DNA of 64,000 bases, taken from Sycobia sp. Sy_11 (lineage: Eukaryota; Arthropoda; Insecta; Hymenoptera; Epichrysomallidae). Location of the stretch: positions 7,163,501-7,227,500 of the forward strand of contig JACCIC010000001.1 of the NCBI GenBank assembly GCA_018907035.1, in the 5' to 3' direction. Numbering within the stretch: position 1 is the stretch's first letter; each line of letters starts with the position of its first letter. Positions 1 through 11,816 of the stretch are shown here, one piece after another. The notes under the pieces are model-generated. The model saw nothing but the letters and a program-made list of their open reading frames with translations, had not been told where the DNA came from and ran no database searches. A program made the position numbers and the translations under genes.

Positions 1-720
1 GGAGGGCGGGAGTCGTAGGAGGCATTGGGAGAGGGTGGCAAGAAGGATGCGATATTTCAGGCCGGCGACAAGGAGCAAGTCGGCTTGCTCTGCCTGGTAA
101 ATTAATTAAATTCCTACAGTCTGCCTAAGCCGCGAGCGAGGCAGAGGGCGGGCGCGCGAGAGAAGCGCAGCTTATATACATATATAGATATACCAAGGAC
201 CGAGAGTCTCATGTTCAACCCGTGGGAATATTGTAATTAAGATATGCACTTCTACCTCCCTCCCCCACATACTCGCCCCTACGTCGTACCACCTCTGCCA
301 TCATCGCCTTCGTCCCCCTCCTCTCCCACTCACCCCCTCACACTCTCCTTCTCTCTCTAACTCCAGTATCATCGACCCTGTCGCTCTCTGTTTCTCCGGT
401 CTTACATATACAAGCTCGTTTCGCCGCTCGTCTCAGGGATCTTCATTAAAAGCTGCCATTCGGTGGGGCCCCTGAGGGGGCAGCAAAACCTCCGAATGTT
501 TCTTTTTTCTCCATCGAGCGATTAATTAGCTTAGTTTTAACAGAGGCGCACCGGGTGTGCTATTCGGGACGAAAAGATTATCGCGAAGTTGGCGCGGCGA
601 GAGTTCGAGATTTGCCCATTTAGCTTGGTGCGTAGGTATCGTCCTTCATTTAATTAGCGGAAAAGAAGACAGTGTACTCGAATTCGTTCCTATGCCCGGC
701 AAAGTTGCCCGTACACGCGG
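1..720. other. CpG-rich non-coding block at left edge
   Basis: This stretch is far richer in G+C and CpG than the AT-rich DNA after about 720, with runs such as gcgggcgcgcgagagaagcg near 147-166. I see no convincing reading frame in it. Several TAAT/ATTA motifs of homeodomain type occur (around 102-108, 521-528 and 648-654), together with pyrimidine-rich tracts at 255-360. It could be a promoter, a 5' untranslated region or an enhancer of a gene to the left of the window. That role is inference from composition only. Confidence 0.3.
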
Positions 721-1356
721 CTAGTTTTTTATATTATCTGTATTTCTCATATTTTAATTATGAAAATAAAGCGATTATTGTGTTAACCTTTTTTTGCATA
801 AAATGGAATTGATAATGCACGAGAAGAAAATTAAGGAACTATGAGATTTGTGAAGGAGTGACTAATTTCTCTAAAAAATAATTCAATTTCTACTAATAAA
901 TATAATGATATCATCTGAAACTCTTTGAAATCTTTTGAAATTGTTCAATTCTATTAAAATGATTAGTACTCATTTATCATCATACATGGAAATAAAAAAA
1001 TTGAAATGAAGTCTTGAGTTCATTTTTTAAATACTAACAGTATTTTGAAACTAAGAAGTGGATAAAAAGAATAGTTTTATTCTTCTTATTTCAAAAATTC
1101 TATTCATCGAATATAATAATTTCATCCATCTATTTGCATTTCGTTCAATTTAAATTATATATGCTTAAAAATGTTTATTGCTCGCCGAAAATCCATAAAA
1201 TACATTATATATAGTAGGTATAATATAAAGTGTAATTCATGTTAATTTTCACGTATGCTAGTGTCAATAAGGAATATTCTGCATAAAATTACTTTTTTCG
1301 AAATTCAATGTATAAACTTGGGGATTTAATAAAGTTATTGTAAATCAGATATATAA

Positions 1357-1361
<5 letters not shown>

Positions 1362-1409
<48 letters not shown>

Positions 1410-1416
1410 TATATAC
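1362..1416. repeat. (AT)n microsatellite
   Basis: Nearly uninterrupted AT dinucleotide tract. The DNA from 720 to this point is AT-rich and shows nothing else I can name. Confidence 0.95.
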
Positions 1417-1750
1417 AATGAAAATTAACTATGCATATTTCTCAAAATATGAAACAAAATATAATTTACTATTAAGAAGATTACCGAAGACTACAGCTTC
1501 GTGAAGTTACTCAGGATCTCCATAAAACTACGACAATACTTCAGCTTTTGCAAAATAGAGTACTGCTTTCTACTTTACACAATATTCCACCCTCCGTTTA
1601 TTTATAATCATAATAGTAATATAAATTGTAAATTTCATCTACTCATCATTTTCCGAACATGGTGGGAAATCACTCCTTTGTTTCGAATATTCTTCCTTTA
1701 AATATCAATTCTCTTATATTCTGCATTGTGTTACTCACTATGACCTTTCA

Positions 1751-1874
<124 letters not shown>

Positions 1875-2110
1875 TCTATCTCTCTCCGGGATTCCAAACA
1901 CACTATCGTTTTCCCTTAACAGCGTACTCCCGTTTATACATTGGGCGAGAGAACGCGCGCCAGCGCGCTTTTGGTTGGCACGCTTCACGGAAGGACGGGG
2001 TGCATAGCGCAATGCCATTCGACGCGCGCGCGCGAGCCGTGATTTACGCTCCGTAAGACATACTATTGTTTTGAACACTTCCGAATCGCGCCTCATTATA
2101 CGTATATAAT

Positions 2111-2117
<7 letters not shown>

Positions 2118-2180
<63 letters not shown>
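2118..2180. repeat. (GT)n microsatellite
   Basis: About 60 bases of GT dinucleotides, flanked on the left by a short TA tract. The threonine-histidine reading frame across it on the minus strand is a repeat artefact. Confidence 0.95.
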
Positions 2181-2181
<1 letters not shown>

Positions 2182-2884
2182 ACAACGCTGCCACGCACAG
2201 ATTCATTCCGTTCGCACCGCACAGCTTCCATTCGACAGCATCTTTTGTACGCTTTTAAGGCACACTTACTAAGGCACGCTTTTTTGCGTACATTGTTTAC
2301 AAATGCATTGTTTTTTCTTTTAGATTGAGGCATCTTAAACCGTAAACGCATCAGTTCCATGGAGTATCAGGACGTAGAGATTGAGTCGTGTGGTATGGTA
2401 ATATATAATCTGTTTTATATTCTAAATATTAACTTTAGCATAAAAGAAAAATAAGGGTACTTCATGATCCCATCATTAGTTGAATGAATTTCATAAAATT
2501 TTTTTAAGATAATACTTATTAACATTTTAACATAAACTACCATTCAGTTTTCCACACTAGCCGTGGCGGAACAAATCATCTAGAGGCTGTACCAAAAGTA
2601 CCAAAGTACCAAAAAAAATAAGGATAACACGCAATAGTATTTATTAAATATCAGCATTTATTGTTATTATGTTACATTGCCTGTATATTTTTTCGGAGCG
2701 AAGCACTTTCTAGATATTGAAATAATATCTAAATAATTTCTAAAATTGCCATTTTTGTTAAATTATGTTGCTTTAGTATTCAATATACAATTTCATATTT
2801 TTTTGTCATATTATATTTAATAACTCTCAATAAGAAAATATAGTTATTAACATTATCAACCTAGATTATCGATAATAATATTGC

Positions 2885-3136
2885 TACACTGAGAAAAAAT
2901 AACTGTTATTAAATAAATATTTTCTTGTTTTGTGCCAAGTAAATTATTTTCATAAATTGAGAAAGCATCTTTTTAAATCAACGAAGTATTTACTTAATGC
3001 AAGAAGAATTCACTTGAATCAAACCACGTACTTAATTCAAGTTTTCTTAAATTACTACGTAATTTAAGAAAATGATTTACTTGGTACAAAACAAATAAAT
3101 ATGTACGTGATATCTGCAAATATTTTTTTCATTGTA
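2885..3136. mobile_element. Hairpin MITE with inverted arms
   Basis: A sequence beginning tacactgagaaaaaata at 2885 is mirrored, inverted and imperfect, at the right end (ttacaatgaaaaaaata read on the minus strand, ending about 3136). Inside, about 45 bases of the left arm (2910-2960, containing tgccaagtaaat) match the reverse complement of 3065-3110. A third nested palindrome (acttgaatcaa and ttaattcaagt) lies near 3012-3043. A 250-bp element that is nearly all stem and has no reading frame fits a non-autonomous DNA transposon. I could not fix a target-site duplication. Confidence 0.6.
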
Positions 3137-3294
3137 ATAATTGACGTAATCAACTTATATTATCTGTCTTAATACACTTTTTGTCCTCTACGATATTTTG
3201 CAATAGTCAGAACTTGTTGAAATATTGAGAAAAAATGTAAACTTTTCTTAGTCCAGATATACCTGAACTGCTTTTGGTTCTTCTCCAAAAATAA

Positions 3295-3298
<4 letters not shown>

Positions 3299-3350
<52 letters not shown>
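3299..3350. repeat. (AT)n microsatellite
   Basis: About 50 bases of perfect TA dinucleotides. Flanking DNA at 3140-3780 is AT-rich with nothing else recognised. Confidence 0.95.
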
Positions 3351-3351
<1 letters not shown>

Positions 3352-3799
3352 CATCTATGAATTAAAAAAGTCCTAGTTGTTAATTATTTCATATCTATCC
3401 TCTGCACCATATTTTTAATAAAGACGTCTGCAATATATTCAAGATAGTAAAAAATCTAATAATTACTTTGTTAATGTCTACAATAAATTTTTTTCATGCA
3501 TTGGTGGTGTCAAGTTACGTGTTATCAAAACTTCTTGATTGCATAAAAGAATAAAATGTATCAAGCACTTATCGATTGTTTTCAGTAGCTAACTATGAAT
3601 ATGCTTCAAATGTTAACATGTGGTCAGAAAGATTTATGTGTTTCAAAAGTGGTAATTTTTTTCGAATTCAATTTTCGAATTCCATAGCCCAAACTGAAAA
3701 AAATCATAAATAAAGAGCTCCGAAACAGGGCTTTCACAGTCAAAGTGAGAAATCCATGCAAACAAGGTATACGCTAAATTTGGTGTTGTCAGAGGAAGA

Positions 3800-4035
3800 C
3801 TACTGCTGAAAAAAGTCAACAGTTAATGGACCATTTTACCGAAACAATTGCTGCGTTTGAAACGAGAATTGTAATAAACATAGCCAAAATGTTAGACCAG
3901 AAGCAAGACATTGATTTTTCGTCCTGACAATACTTGGCCTCATGTTCAATTTTGTATAAAAAATTAGAAACCAGCTCATAAGAAATTCTTCTAACTATTC
4001 GAACCCTTCTCCTATAGTCTAGAATCAATGAAGAT
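3800..4035 (+). mobile_element. Possible ancient mariner transposase remnant
   Basis: On the plus strand one frame gives RPDNTWPHV near 3920-3950, resembling the second catalytic block (HQDNARPH) of irritans-type mariner transposases. About 30 bases on, another frame resembles the QKL..LGWE.L...PYSPD stretch that normally follows. The order and spacing fit mariner, but stops and frameshifts are frequent and the rest of the transposase is not recognisable. It lies immediately beside the R1-type LINE. A chance match is possible. Confidence 0.35.
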
Positions 4036-4049
4036 CAGGTCTACATCGA

Positions 4050-5930
4050 TGAAGGTCAAGTATACATTGATGACTTAACGTTCTTGATGAAAGTTGATAA
4101 TATTTGTATGTTAAAAATCTCCAACTTATTTTTGCCTATGCATTAAAATCTTCATCAATGACAATAAGAAATGTGGAGTTTTTCGTAATTATAACTATAC
4201 TATCTATAGTTCTTTGGAATATTTCAATATTATTACTGTGTGCTAAAAAATAACTGCATCTTCCAGTTACGTACAGCTATATGAAGCAAGATTTGGATAC
4301 TGTTATCTTGCTAGTTCTGTGTAGAGTGTTAATTATCCAGACAGCTATATCAACACTATTCTTAATCAATCTTGGATCGTCCATAGCTCTATAGTGTTGA
4401 ATCAAAAACAATGTCTCTTTCCATGATTTAAATACATACAAAATACCTGGACTTACCTAGTTTTTGCTTTACTCATCGGTTGTTCAAAAAACTTTCAATA
4501 TTTCAGAACGCCATATTTATTATATAAATAATAAATATATAACAGTAAATTATTGCGACTTTTGATAGATGTACAATTGATAGTGCATTTCGAAGCACTT
4601 AACTGTTTACTAACTATAAAAATATCAGCTCTTCTTTCAGCGACCGATTGATATAAAAGATTCTGAGTCACTTCACAGTGGTTTAAATTTTTTTTGATGT
4701 ACCTTAGCCATTATCGTTAAACAGTGTGGTGCTACCTATACCTTCTTCTGCTTTATGCCTTTCTTGGTTGCATTTAAAATATTGACCTATACAGTCAACC
4801 GCACTTTTACCATATTTGGCCTTCATTATGCCTCCCAAGCATATTCATGGTATAAAAAAATTAAAACATCTAAGTGTCGTATACGACAATAAACCCAGTC
4901 TATCTTCATTTTCCTTGTTTACAACAGCTGATTAGTGATAGCTGCTGAGAACGGAACTGTAGCGGCTTATAATTTTCTCAGCCTAACGTCTTCCGTAGTC
5001 ATACAGTTTCAACCTTTTACGTATGTGAGTGTATCAGAAATTTGATCTATATAGTGATCATGATCTTCTGAGACACTGATGTAGCTTATGCTCTTTAAGA
5101 GTGGACAACATCACCAATGTAAGCTCTACAGATTCTATAGCTTCTTTATCAAGATCTAAGCAGTAAATATACTGAACGGAATCGTCTTAATTGCATCACC
5201 TTTTCTCGAAAGATCTTTAAAGCAGTTCTATTTCTAATTTCCGAAGTATGTCAGAATAAGCAATATTTTCACATACTGTAATCTAGATGATATCTGATCG
5301 CATTTTTACGTTTTTAATTAGTTGTTTTGGACTTCTGACGAGATAATCAACTTTCTCTGGTGCAATCTGATCAGTTTTCATGTTCAACGCATTCTTAACC
5401 AACTTCCTTTTTTTAACTACCTTTGTTCATTCTTAATTTATTGATACGCGAAGTGAAGGCGTTTCGCTCTTTAAGTCGATTTTCTTTTTGGAGCTATTTT
5501 TCTGTCACTGTTTTTTCAAATTATTTCTTCGGTTGAAGATAATTGACGTTTACACCGTCCTAACTTCCAGCTCTTCTAAGTAAGAGTTTAGACGTACGAG
5601 TCTTATCTTTCCGTAATACTTTAGTGCCGGTACAGCATACTTTATCATGCCATGAGTTGTTTGTGGTAGTTCTTTTTCTTCGTTATAACGTGGTCAAGCT
5701 TATCAATTGCATTAGATATGACCGAAATCTCAGGGCAGCCTTCTAGTCACTTGCAGCACTATTCGTTTCAAAGCCCAGCTGATTATTTACTTAACCATAT
5801 TGTGAGTTTCGCTGTCTCCAAAGATATTAAAGCCAAAATCGACCACCGAGTCTTTCATCCAATCAGAATCAACGGCAAGATCTGACTGTACATTTTGTTT
5901 TTTTAGTACCCTCATCGGACAACAATGTGC
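4050..5930 (-). mobile_element. Decayed R1-clade LINE: ORF1 region and start of ORF2 endonuclease
   Basis: Read on the minus strand, 4672-4691 encodes NLNHCE, followed down to about 4600 by QNLLYQSVAERRADIFIVS. This matches the opening of the apurinic endonuclease domain of R1-clade ORF2 (typically INLNHCEAAQDLL...VD..IISEPY). At 4139-4162 the same strand encodes VIDEDFNA, matching the conserved DFNAW endonuclease motif. Between them lie recognisable pieces such as IDIAVWI-like and W-rich segments. Upstream on the minus strand (about 4700-5930) are basic and acidic fragments separated by stops that I infer to be the ORF1/gag region; a zinc knuckle is not clearly preserved. Stops and frameshifts throughout mean it is inactive, and the reverse-transcriptase part is missing. 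Confidence 0.75.
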
Positions 5931-7390
5931 CGAAGTAAAAGCTCAACAACAAATAGATAAGTCTCGAGTATTATGTGTGTGCGTGTACTTATACTTGCGC
6001 CGCTAACTATTTAATATTTCAAATACCTTTCGGAATCTATATAAAATAGTAAAACAACATAGAAATTCTATGAAAAACTATTTATTTAACAATTGTTCCA
6101 TAAGATTTGTCATCATTATAATATAACTTAGCTTAAAAACGTTCGCTAGAGCTGTTCGCGGTTCATCGTTCGCCACTCTATGCCTTCTCGACATTGCTTT
6201 TACTCTACACCAAAATTATATAAAATATAAAATAAACATATAAAAGATTATATTTCAGATCTACTATATAAATGGCACTGTCAAGAAAGAATGAATCTAA
6301 TGTTTAGAAAATCTTAATCTGCAAATAAAACTTGTTAAAAGTTCATGGTAATCGAAGGCTTTTTTCAAAAGTTACAGTCGTTTTAGTAAAAAAAACTTTA
6401 TTATATTGAATAAAAATGAATAGATCTGATGAAGAATCGATTTTTAAAAAAAATGCTTTTTAAACTAAATAATTAGTGGATAAATTGTATTGAGCAAAAT
6501 GCAGTGTCATTTACAGTAATAGCTGAGAGCTGAAAGACTGATTATAAACGAAATAATACAAATAATGCTGAGCCTCGAGTACGTCCTAATTTAGTTGTTG
6601 AAGAAAACCTTTTAAAAAATACTTAAAACTATTGTTACGCATGGTACATTGAATATTGAAATAATGTTTATGACTCACGTACTGTTAGAAAATTAATTAT
6701 TTGTAGTTTAGATACTGAATGTAAGATCTAAAAAGATTTCATTTTTCGTACAAAAATTATACCTACGTAAAAAAATTATACCTTAATGTAGATAATAAAA
6801 TTTATAGCTATGTATAGCATTAAAGTTATGACTTCTTGTAATAGTATTTATAAAACTTAATATTTTAGGAACTTTTGTAATTAGCCATTATCTTAATTAT
6901 GTAGTAATAAAAATTTGTATTCCATAACAATCCCTTTTGTTTTAATCGAATTAATAATTAGTTTTACCCAATGTTTGTAATTATTTGTCACGTACACATG
7001 CATACATCGTACGGCCAGGTGCACACAACTATCAACATATATACTGTAAAAATCATTCCAGAGCTTCTATCTTTTAATTTTGCCGCTCCGTCACAACTAT
7101 AGCCCTATAGAACTATTTTCCAAAGCTGTATATTTCTTGAATTTCTTTTAAATTCATAAAAATAATCACAGTACGATGCAAAGCAAATCCTCGTGTTGCT
7201 TGATAATACAGATGCAGCACAGCGCGGAGAAGCATCTGGTTTCGTCCGATAATAGCCATTTCTAGTAGTAATTGAGAAATTTGGCACCATGCGCGCATCG
7301 AATAAGCTTACCCCTCTCCGACTATTCCCATAACAGCCTACTCGCAACTAAATTAGGACACCCAACTACATTACCGGAGAGGATTTGCAA
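5930..7390. other. AT-rich DNA, nothing recognised
   Basis: No frame on either strand resembles a protein family I know. The few open stretches near 7105-7350 overlap on both strands and have no start context or splice signals worth calling. Confidence 0.5.
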
Positions 7391-7392
7391 AA

Positions 7393-7427
7393 TAGAGAAA
7401 GAAAGAGAGAGAGAGAGAAATATAAAT

Positions 7428-7467
<40 letters not shown>
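7393..7467. repeat. (GA)n imperfect microsatellite
   Basis: GA dinucleotides with interruptions (gaaagaga, tataaata). The arginine-glutamate reading frame through it is a repeat artefact. Confidence 0.95.
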
Positions 7468-8221
7468 TGAGAAGAAAATACTATGTATCCTTTAAGCCCG
7501 GTAGTGGCAAGATCGACCATTCGGATAACCACAATACTGGAACCAATCAAACGAACCTCTCACTCCCCAATTGGTAAAAAAGTAACGGATTAAGCGGGAA
7601 AAGCTATATTCGCATCTTTTGACGGAGTACTGAATCGATTTCTGTACATCCTCATATGCCGACTTCAAAACGATAGTCGGAGATCTTAAAATATACATGT
7701 AACTTTATTCGCGTATTTTATGAACAATATATATAATAGTAAGTATCACCTGGTCATTTGAACAGCGCGCAACTTCAACAGAGTAATAAATGAGTCAGCA
7801 CAAATTTAAATAATATCAGATAAAATTACGGTAAGACAATTTTTAAAATACTATCACAAAGACTCTTTAATGTAGCATTAATTAACTTAATTCTATTCTT
7901 AATTAAATAAATCCATAATTAGACTAAATTGGCATTGATCAAATGTGCTTTATCTATCAATGCTGAAGTAATACAGTTGATTGACCAAAAGTTCAGAGTT
8001 CGAGTCAGAACACCGTTCATTTAATGTATAATACAATGCTAAGATTAATAAGACTCTTAAAAAGAATACAGTAAAACCACCGTCAAATTTAATATTCAAC
8101 CGACTTCTATATTTTAATTCAACTCTTTTTTGCATGAGCGAAACAACACAACCTCCGTTTTATTCACAATGTGCCGTGGAAAATCAGCAGCAGCAGTCCG
8201 ACCCTCTATTATGAAAATCTT

Positions 8222-8330
8222 AAAAATCATCTACAAACAAAATATGATAAATGCTCGGAATATCCTTGATATTCCGAACATCATTAATGTAAATACAGAA
8301 TAGCAATGAGCCCAGAAACGAACGGGCGAA
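8222..8330 (-). mobile_element. LINE reverse-transcriptase fragment
   Basis: The minus strand encodes a fragment containing LGSLLFCIYINDV and ending with LFVDDF. It resembles the reverse-transcriptase block of Jockey/R1-type LINEs, where the usual forms are GSVLGPLLFLIYINDL and LFADDT. Only about 35 residues remain, and the distance between the two blocks is close to that in intact elements. A (GA)n microsatellite abuts it at the upstream end (minus-strand sense). No other part of this LINE is visible nearby. Confidence 0.65.
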
Positions 8331-8340
8331 AGTATGTGAA

Positions 8341-8404
<64 letters not shown>
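8341..8404. repeat. (GA)n microsatellite
   Basis: About 60 bases of GA. The 8405-8700 region to the right is less AT-rich than average but has no recognisable gene. Confidence 0.95.
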
Positions 8405-8408
<4 letters not shown>

Positions 8409-8904
8409 TATCAAATGATTCTACAACGGATAACGGAATTGCCCTGATACTTAGTAGCTAATCGAAAGCGACGTTGCGATGATCCGATAAAGGCGGCAAG
8501 AAGAGCACGGAGTAGCAAGGATATTCGAGCTAATGCTCGCACCGTTCCCCCACGACACTGATAAGGCTCTAGCGAATAAGCATGTGTGCGTGAACACAAA
8601 TTTTGGCTGATTCGTCGACGGAAATTCATGAAATGATAAACTGAGCGCTTTTACGGATATAATATCCATTAAAATAAACCACGGATATAGAAGATGCTTT
8701 TTGTATCAAGTTTAACGTCGAAAACTTTTACAGCGCAGAATCATCTATATCTGGTATATATATATATATTCAATAAAAGTGTATTCAATAATGATTTGGA
8801 AATACATAATCGCAAAGAATCGATTTGGCTCCTTGCAACAACTGTAACATACGAGATAGATACAAAAACTGAAAAAGTGCAATCAAAGTATAACAATTAA
8901 AAAT

Positions 8905-9509
8905 TATAATGACAGTGAGACTGTCCTTGTATATAGTCACCTCCGCAGACTAATCTGAAAATAAAATATTAGCTGAAAAAATTTTGTTACCTTATATTCT
9001 AATCTATATATACCTTATCCCTAGTACCAAATATTACTAATATCACATATTTCACATATTTCTTTCGGCACAAAAAAGGAAATTTGCTATTTCTGAATAT
9101 TTTTTTAAATTATAAAAGGACAGTAAATAGGAATACAACTTACGAAATTTACTTTATTAAAGAAATTTAAAAATTATGTATAGACACGTATGTCCTGAAT
9201 AATTACAAAAAAATAATTTATGACTTTCGCTTAATGAACAAAACAGAATATTAAATTGATACTATAATTTCGAATAAGGTACTTTATAAAATAATACGAA
9301 TATTTCGAACACAGCAAAATTTATGAAAATATAAATTTTCAAGTTGCGTACAAAGTATCGAAATCTTGATATCTGCGAATAAAGGACATAAAGGATTCAA
9401 ATAATACGAATTCAGCAAAATTTTTAAAGCTTCAGATCAAAGAAATATAGTTGTGCTTTTAATAGCTTTTTCGGGACAATTCCAATTTTAAAATCAGTGG
9501 TTTATAGAA

Positions 9510-9566
<57 letters not shown>

Positions 9567-9845
9567 AAACTTAATATTGTCGAACATTAAGTTTTTTAAA
9601 AAGAAAATTAATAAATATTTGTATTGGTCTTACAACAATTTAGTTTAGTCAGACTAAAAAGTTCAGACCTTGAAGATTCCAAGCGTCGGATATCGAAGGA
9701 AACTTTAAGATGGTGGAAACGTCGGCTGTCCTTTACTAACAAAAAATCTAATTTATTATTTTTTTTTTATGCTTTTTAATTTTTAATCTCATTTTACTTT
9801 ATGTTTAGTAGTAATTTCTATTTTAGATTCTGACTGTCATTATTT
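8905..9845. mobile_element. Foldback/MITE element, copy 1
   Basis: The left end reads ataatgacagtgagactgtc and the right end, on the minus strand, reads ataatgacagtcagaatct. The same terminal sequence (ataatgacagtcagactgt) bounds the hairpin element at 35.2-35.7 kb. Similarity continues to the right of both copies for about 100 bases (tataaagact, then attcagaacagt). The interior is AT-rich, lacks a reading frame and contains an (AT)n tract at 9511-9560. I read this as an older, more diverged or inserted-into member of the same non-autonomous family. Confidence 0.55.
9511..9561. repeat. (AT)n microsatellite
   Basis: About 50 bases of TA inside the foldback element. A second AT-rich palindrome (aaaattatatata mirrored by tataatttt) lies at about 10,055-10,118. 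Confidence 0.9.
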
Positions 9846-10119
9846 TAGTATAACATATAGTATAAAGACTGTACGACAGATAAGTATATTTATTCGTTTA
9901 ATTCAGAACAGTCGATATAAATACAATGTTTAATTTTGAATTTTAATAATAAATCTTGAATGTTGGATATTCCGAAAATAATTAATCATTTTTTTAATTT
10001 CGAAAGCTAAAAATCTACTTTAGTAAAAATCTATAGTGTATAATTTATATTAACAAAAATTATATATATATAATATAATTATATATATATATATATAAAT
10101 TATATTATTATAATTTTTA

Positions 10120-11816
10120 TATGAATCATGTACATATATTTGATTTTGATAATAAACTCGAATCTAACTTCTGAAATTTTCTATTTAGTACACAATTGTT
10201 AATAACATTTATATTTAAATGAATATAATCTAATCTTAATTCAAATAAAAAATAAATATTTTTAATTTTTTTATAAATACAATAATATGCAATCATTTTA
10301 AATAGAATCTGATTTTACATTTTTTATGTTGCTTTATTACTTTAATCGATATATCCTCTATATTTCATAATATAATTATGATTGTATTTCCGTGTATTTC
10401 TTATTTTTTCGATTGTTTCTTGTTATAATTTACAATTATTTTTGAACAATGGATTAAGTAATTGAGATTATTTATATTGACATTCATTTTAAATTTCTCA
10501 ATTTAATTAGAAAAAACTACGGATTTATGATAATAAAATATTAATAAATATTTCCCTGAATTATCTCCTAAAACATAGAACTACAGATATTTATAGAACC
10601 CGTAGCGACATCTCTGATCATTAGCCCACAGTAATTTCAAACTCTCTTTTTATCTGTTACCATCTGATTTTAATTGGTATTACCATATGGTATTACTATA
10701 CCTGACCATAGAGCAGATGATACATAAAATAGAATTTTACTATTTCAGACTTGTAAGTATTAATGCATATTATATAAAAATTAATTTTATAAAAATTAGA
10801 ACTTTTTATATACTTACATAAATAAAACATAAAATGACTTGTTCATTTTTTACTCTGCTACTTTTATTTAACACAATGTCATGTCATGTCATGTTTTAAT
10901 TATAATAAATTATTCTTTAATATGTTCGATAGTCGTGTAAGTACATCTAAACCTATATTTAATTATATAAACTATAGATATACATAGAATCAGAAATAAA
11001 TCAGAATCGAATAGTCAATCTAATCAAGGATAATAACTAATTTATAAATGCAAAAACTTCTTAAATTATAAAATATTTAATTCTCAATTTATATTTAAAG
11101 TATAAATAATGACGCATAGTGTCTTCCAAGAAGAGTAATTCTAAATAAGATTTTGAAAGATCACATATAATTTTCTGATTTTAAATTCTAAAAGTATAAA
11201 AACATCTTATTTACATATTTATTTATCTCGATATGAGCCAATCTTAATTATAAAAAAATTTATTTATAAAATTATGTGCATTACAGAGAATTTGAAGGTA
11301 CGAAATCAATCAATATGTTTCATTAGTATTATTTTATCCATGGATTTGTTCCCTCAGTGCGCGATGTATTCGAAATCAATTTAATTATACATACGTATGC
11401 ATTTCATATATAACAGTACAATAGGCAGACTAAAATTTTTATGAAATCACATACATAATAAAGCTTAATAAAATAAGAAACGCACAAAGTAAAATTAAAA
11501 AAGGATAAAATAAAATTATAATGTGTAAACAAAAATGAAAAGTGGGAAAATAAAAAAGTTTTACTAATATAATCTGTATCAAAGCAAAAAAATTTCAATG
11601 AATCGGTTTATTTATTTTGTTTAGTGAAGTTAGATACTTACAATTACACCAATTGTCAACATCTTATGTAGGTAATTAAGTAATATAAACAAAGATGTAG
11701 ACGTATGAACAATTTTCCATCTCACAGTATTAAAGTTACGTAACAAGAAGGGACATGAAAGGAAAAGTACGTATTACATATAATTGTTCTCTGTAAATCT
11801 CGCAAAATAAAAGAAA
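10120..11816. other. AT-rich intergenic DNA upstream of tsg
   Basis: No gene or element recognised. A short (tgtca)n run lies near 10,877-10,894. Any tsg promoter should lie toward the right end of this stretch, but I see no clear TATA box and initiator pair close to the start codon. Confidence 0.5.

Noticed and set aside
10055..10118. AT palindrome considered as a structured element
   Set aside because: It consists almost only of A and T, where self-complementarity is expected from (AT)n tracts.
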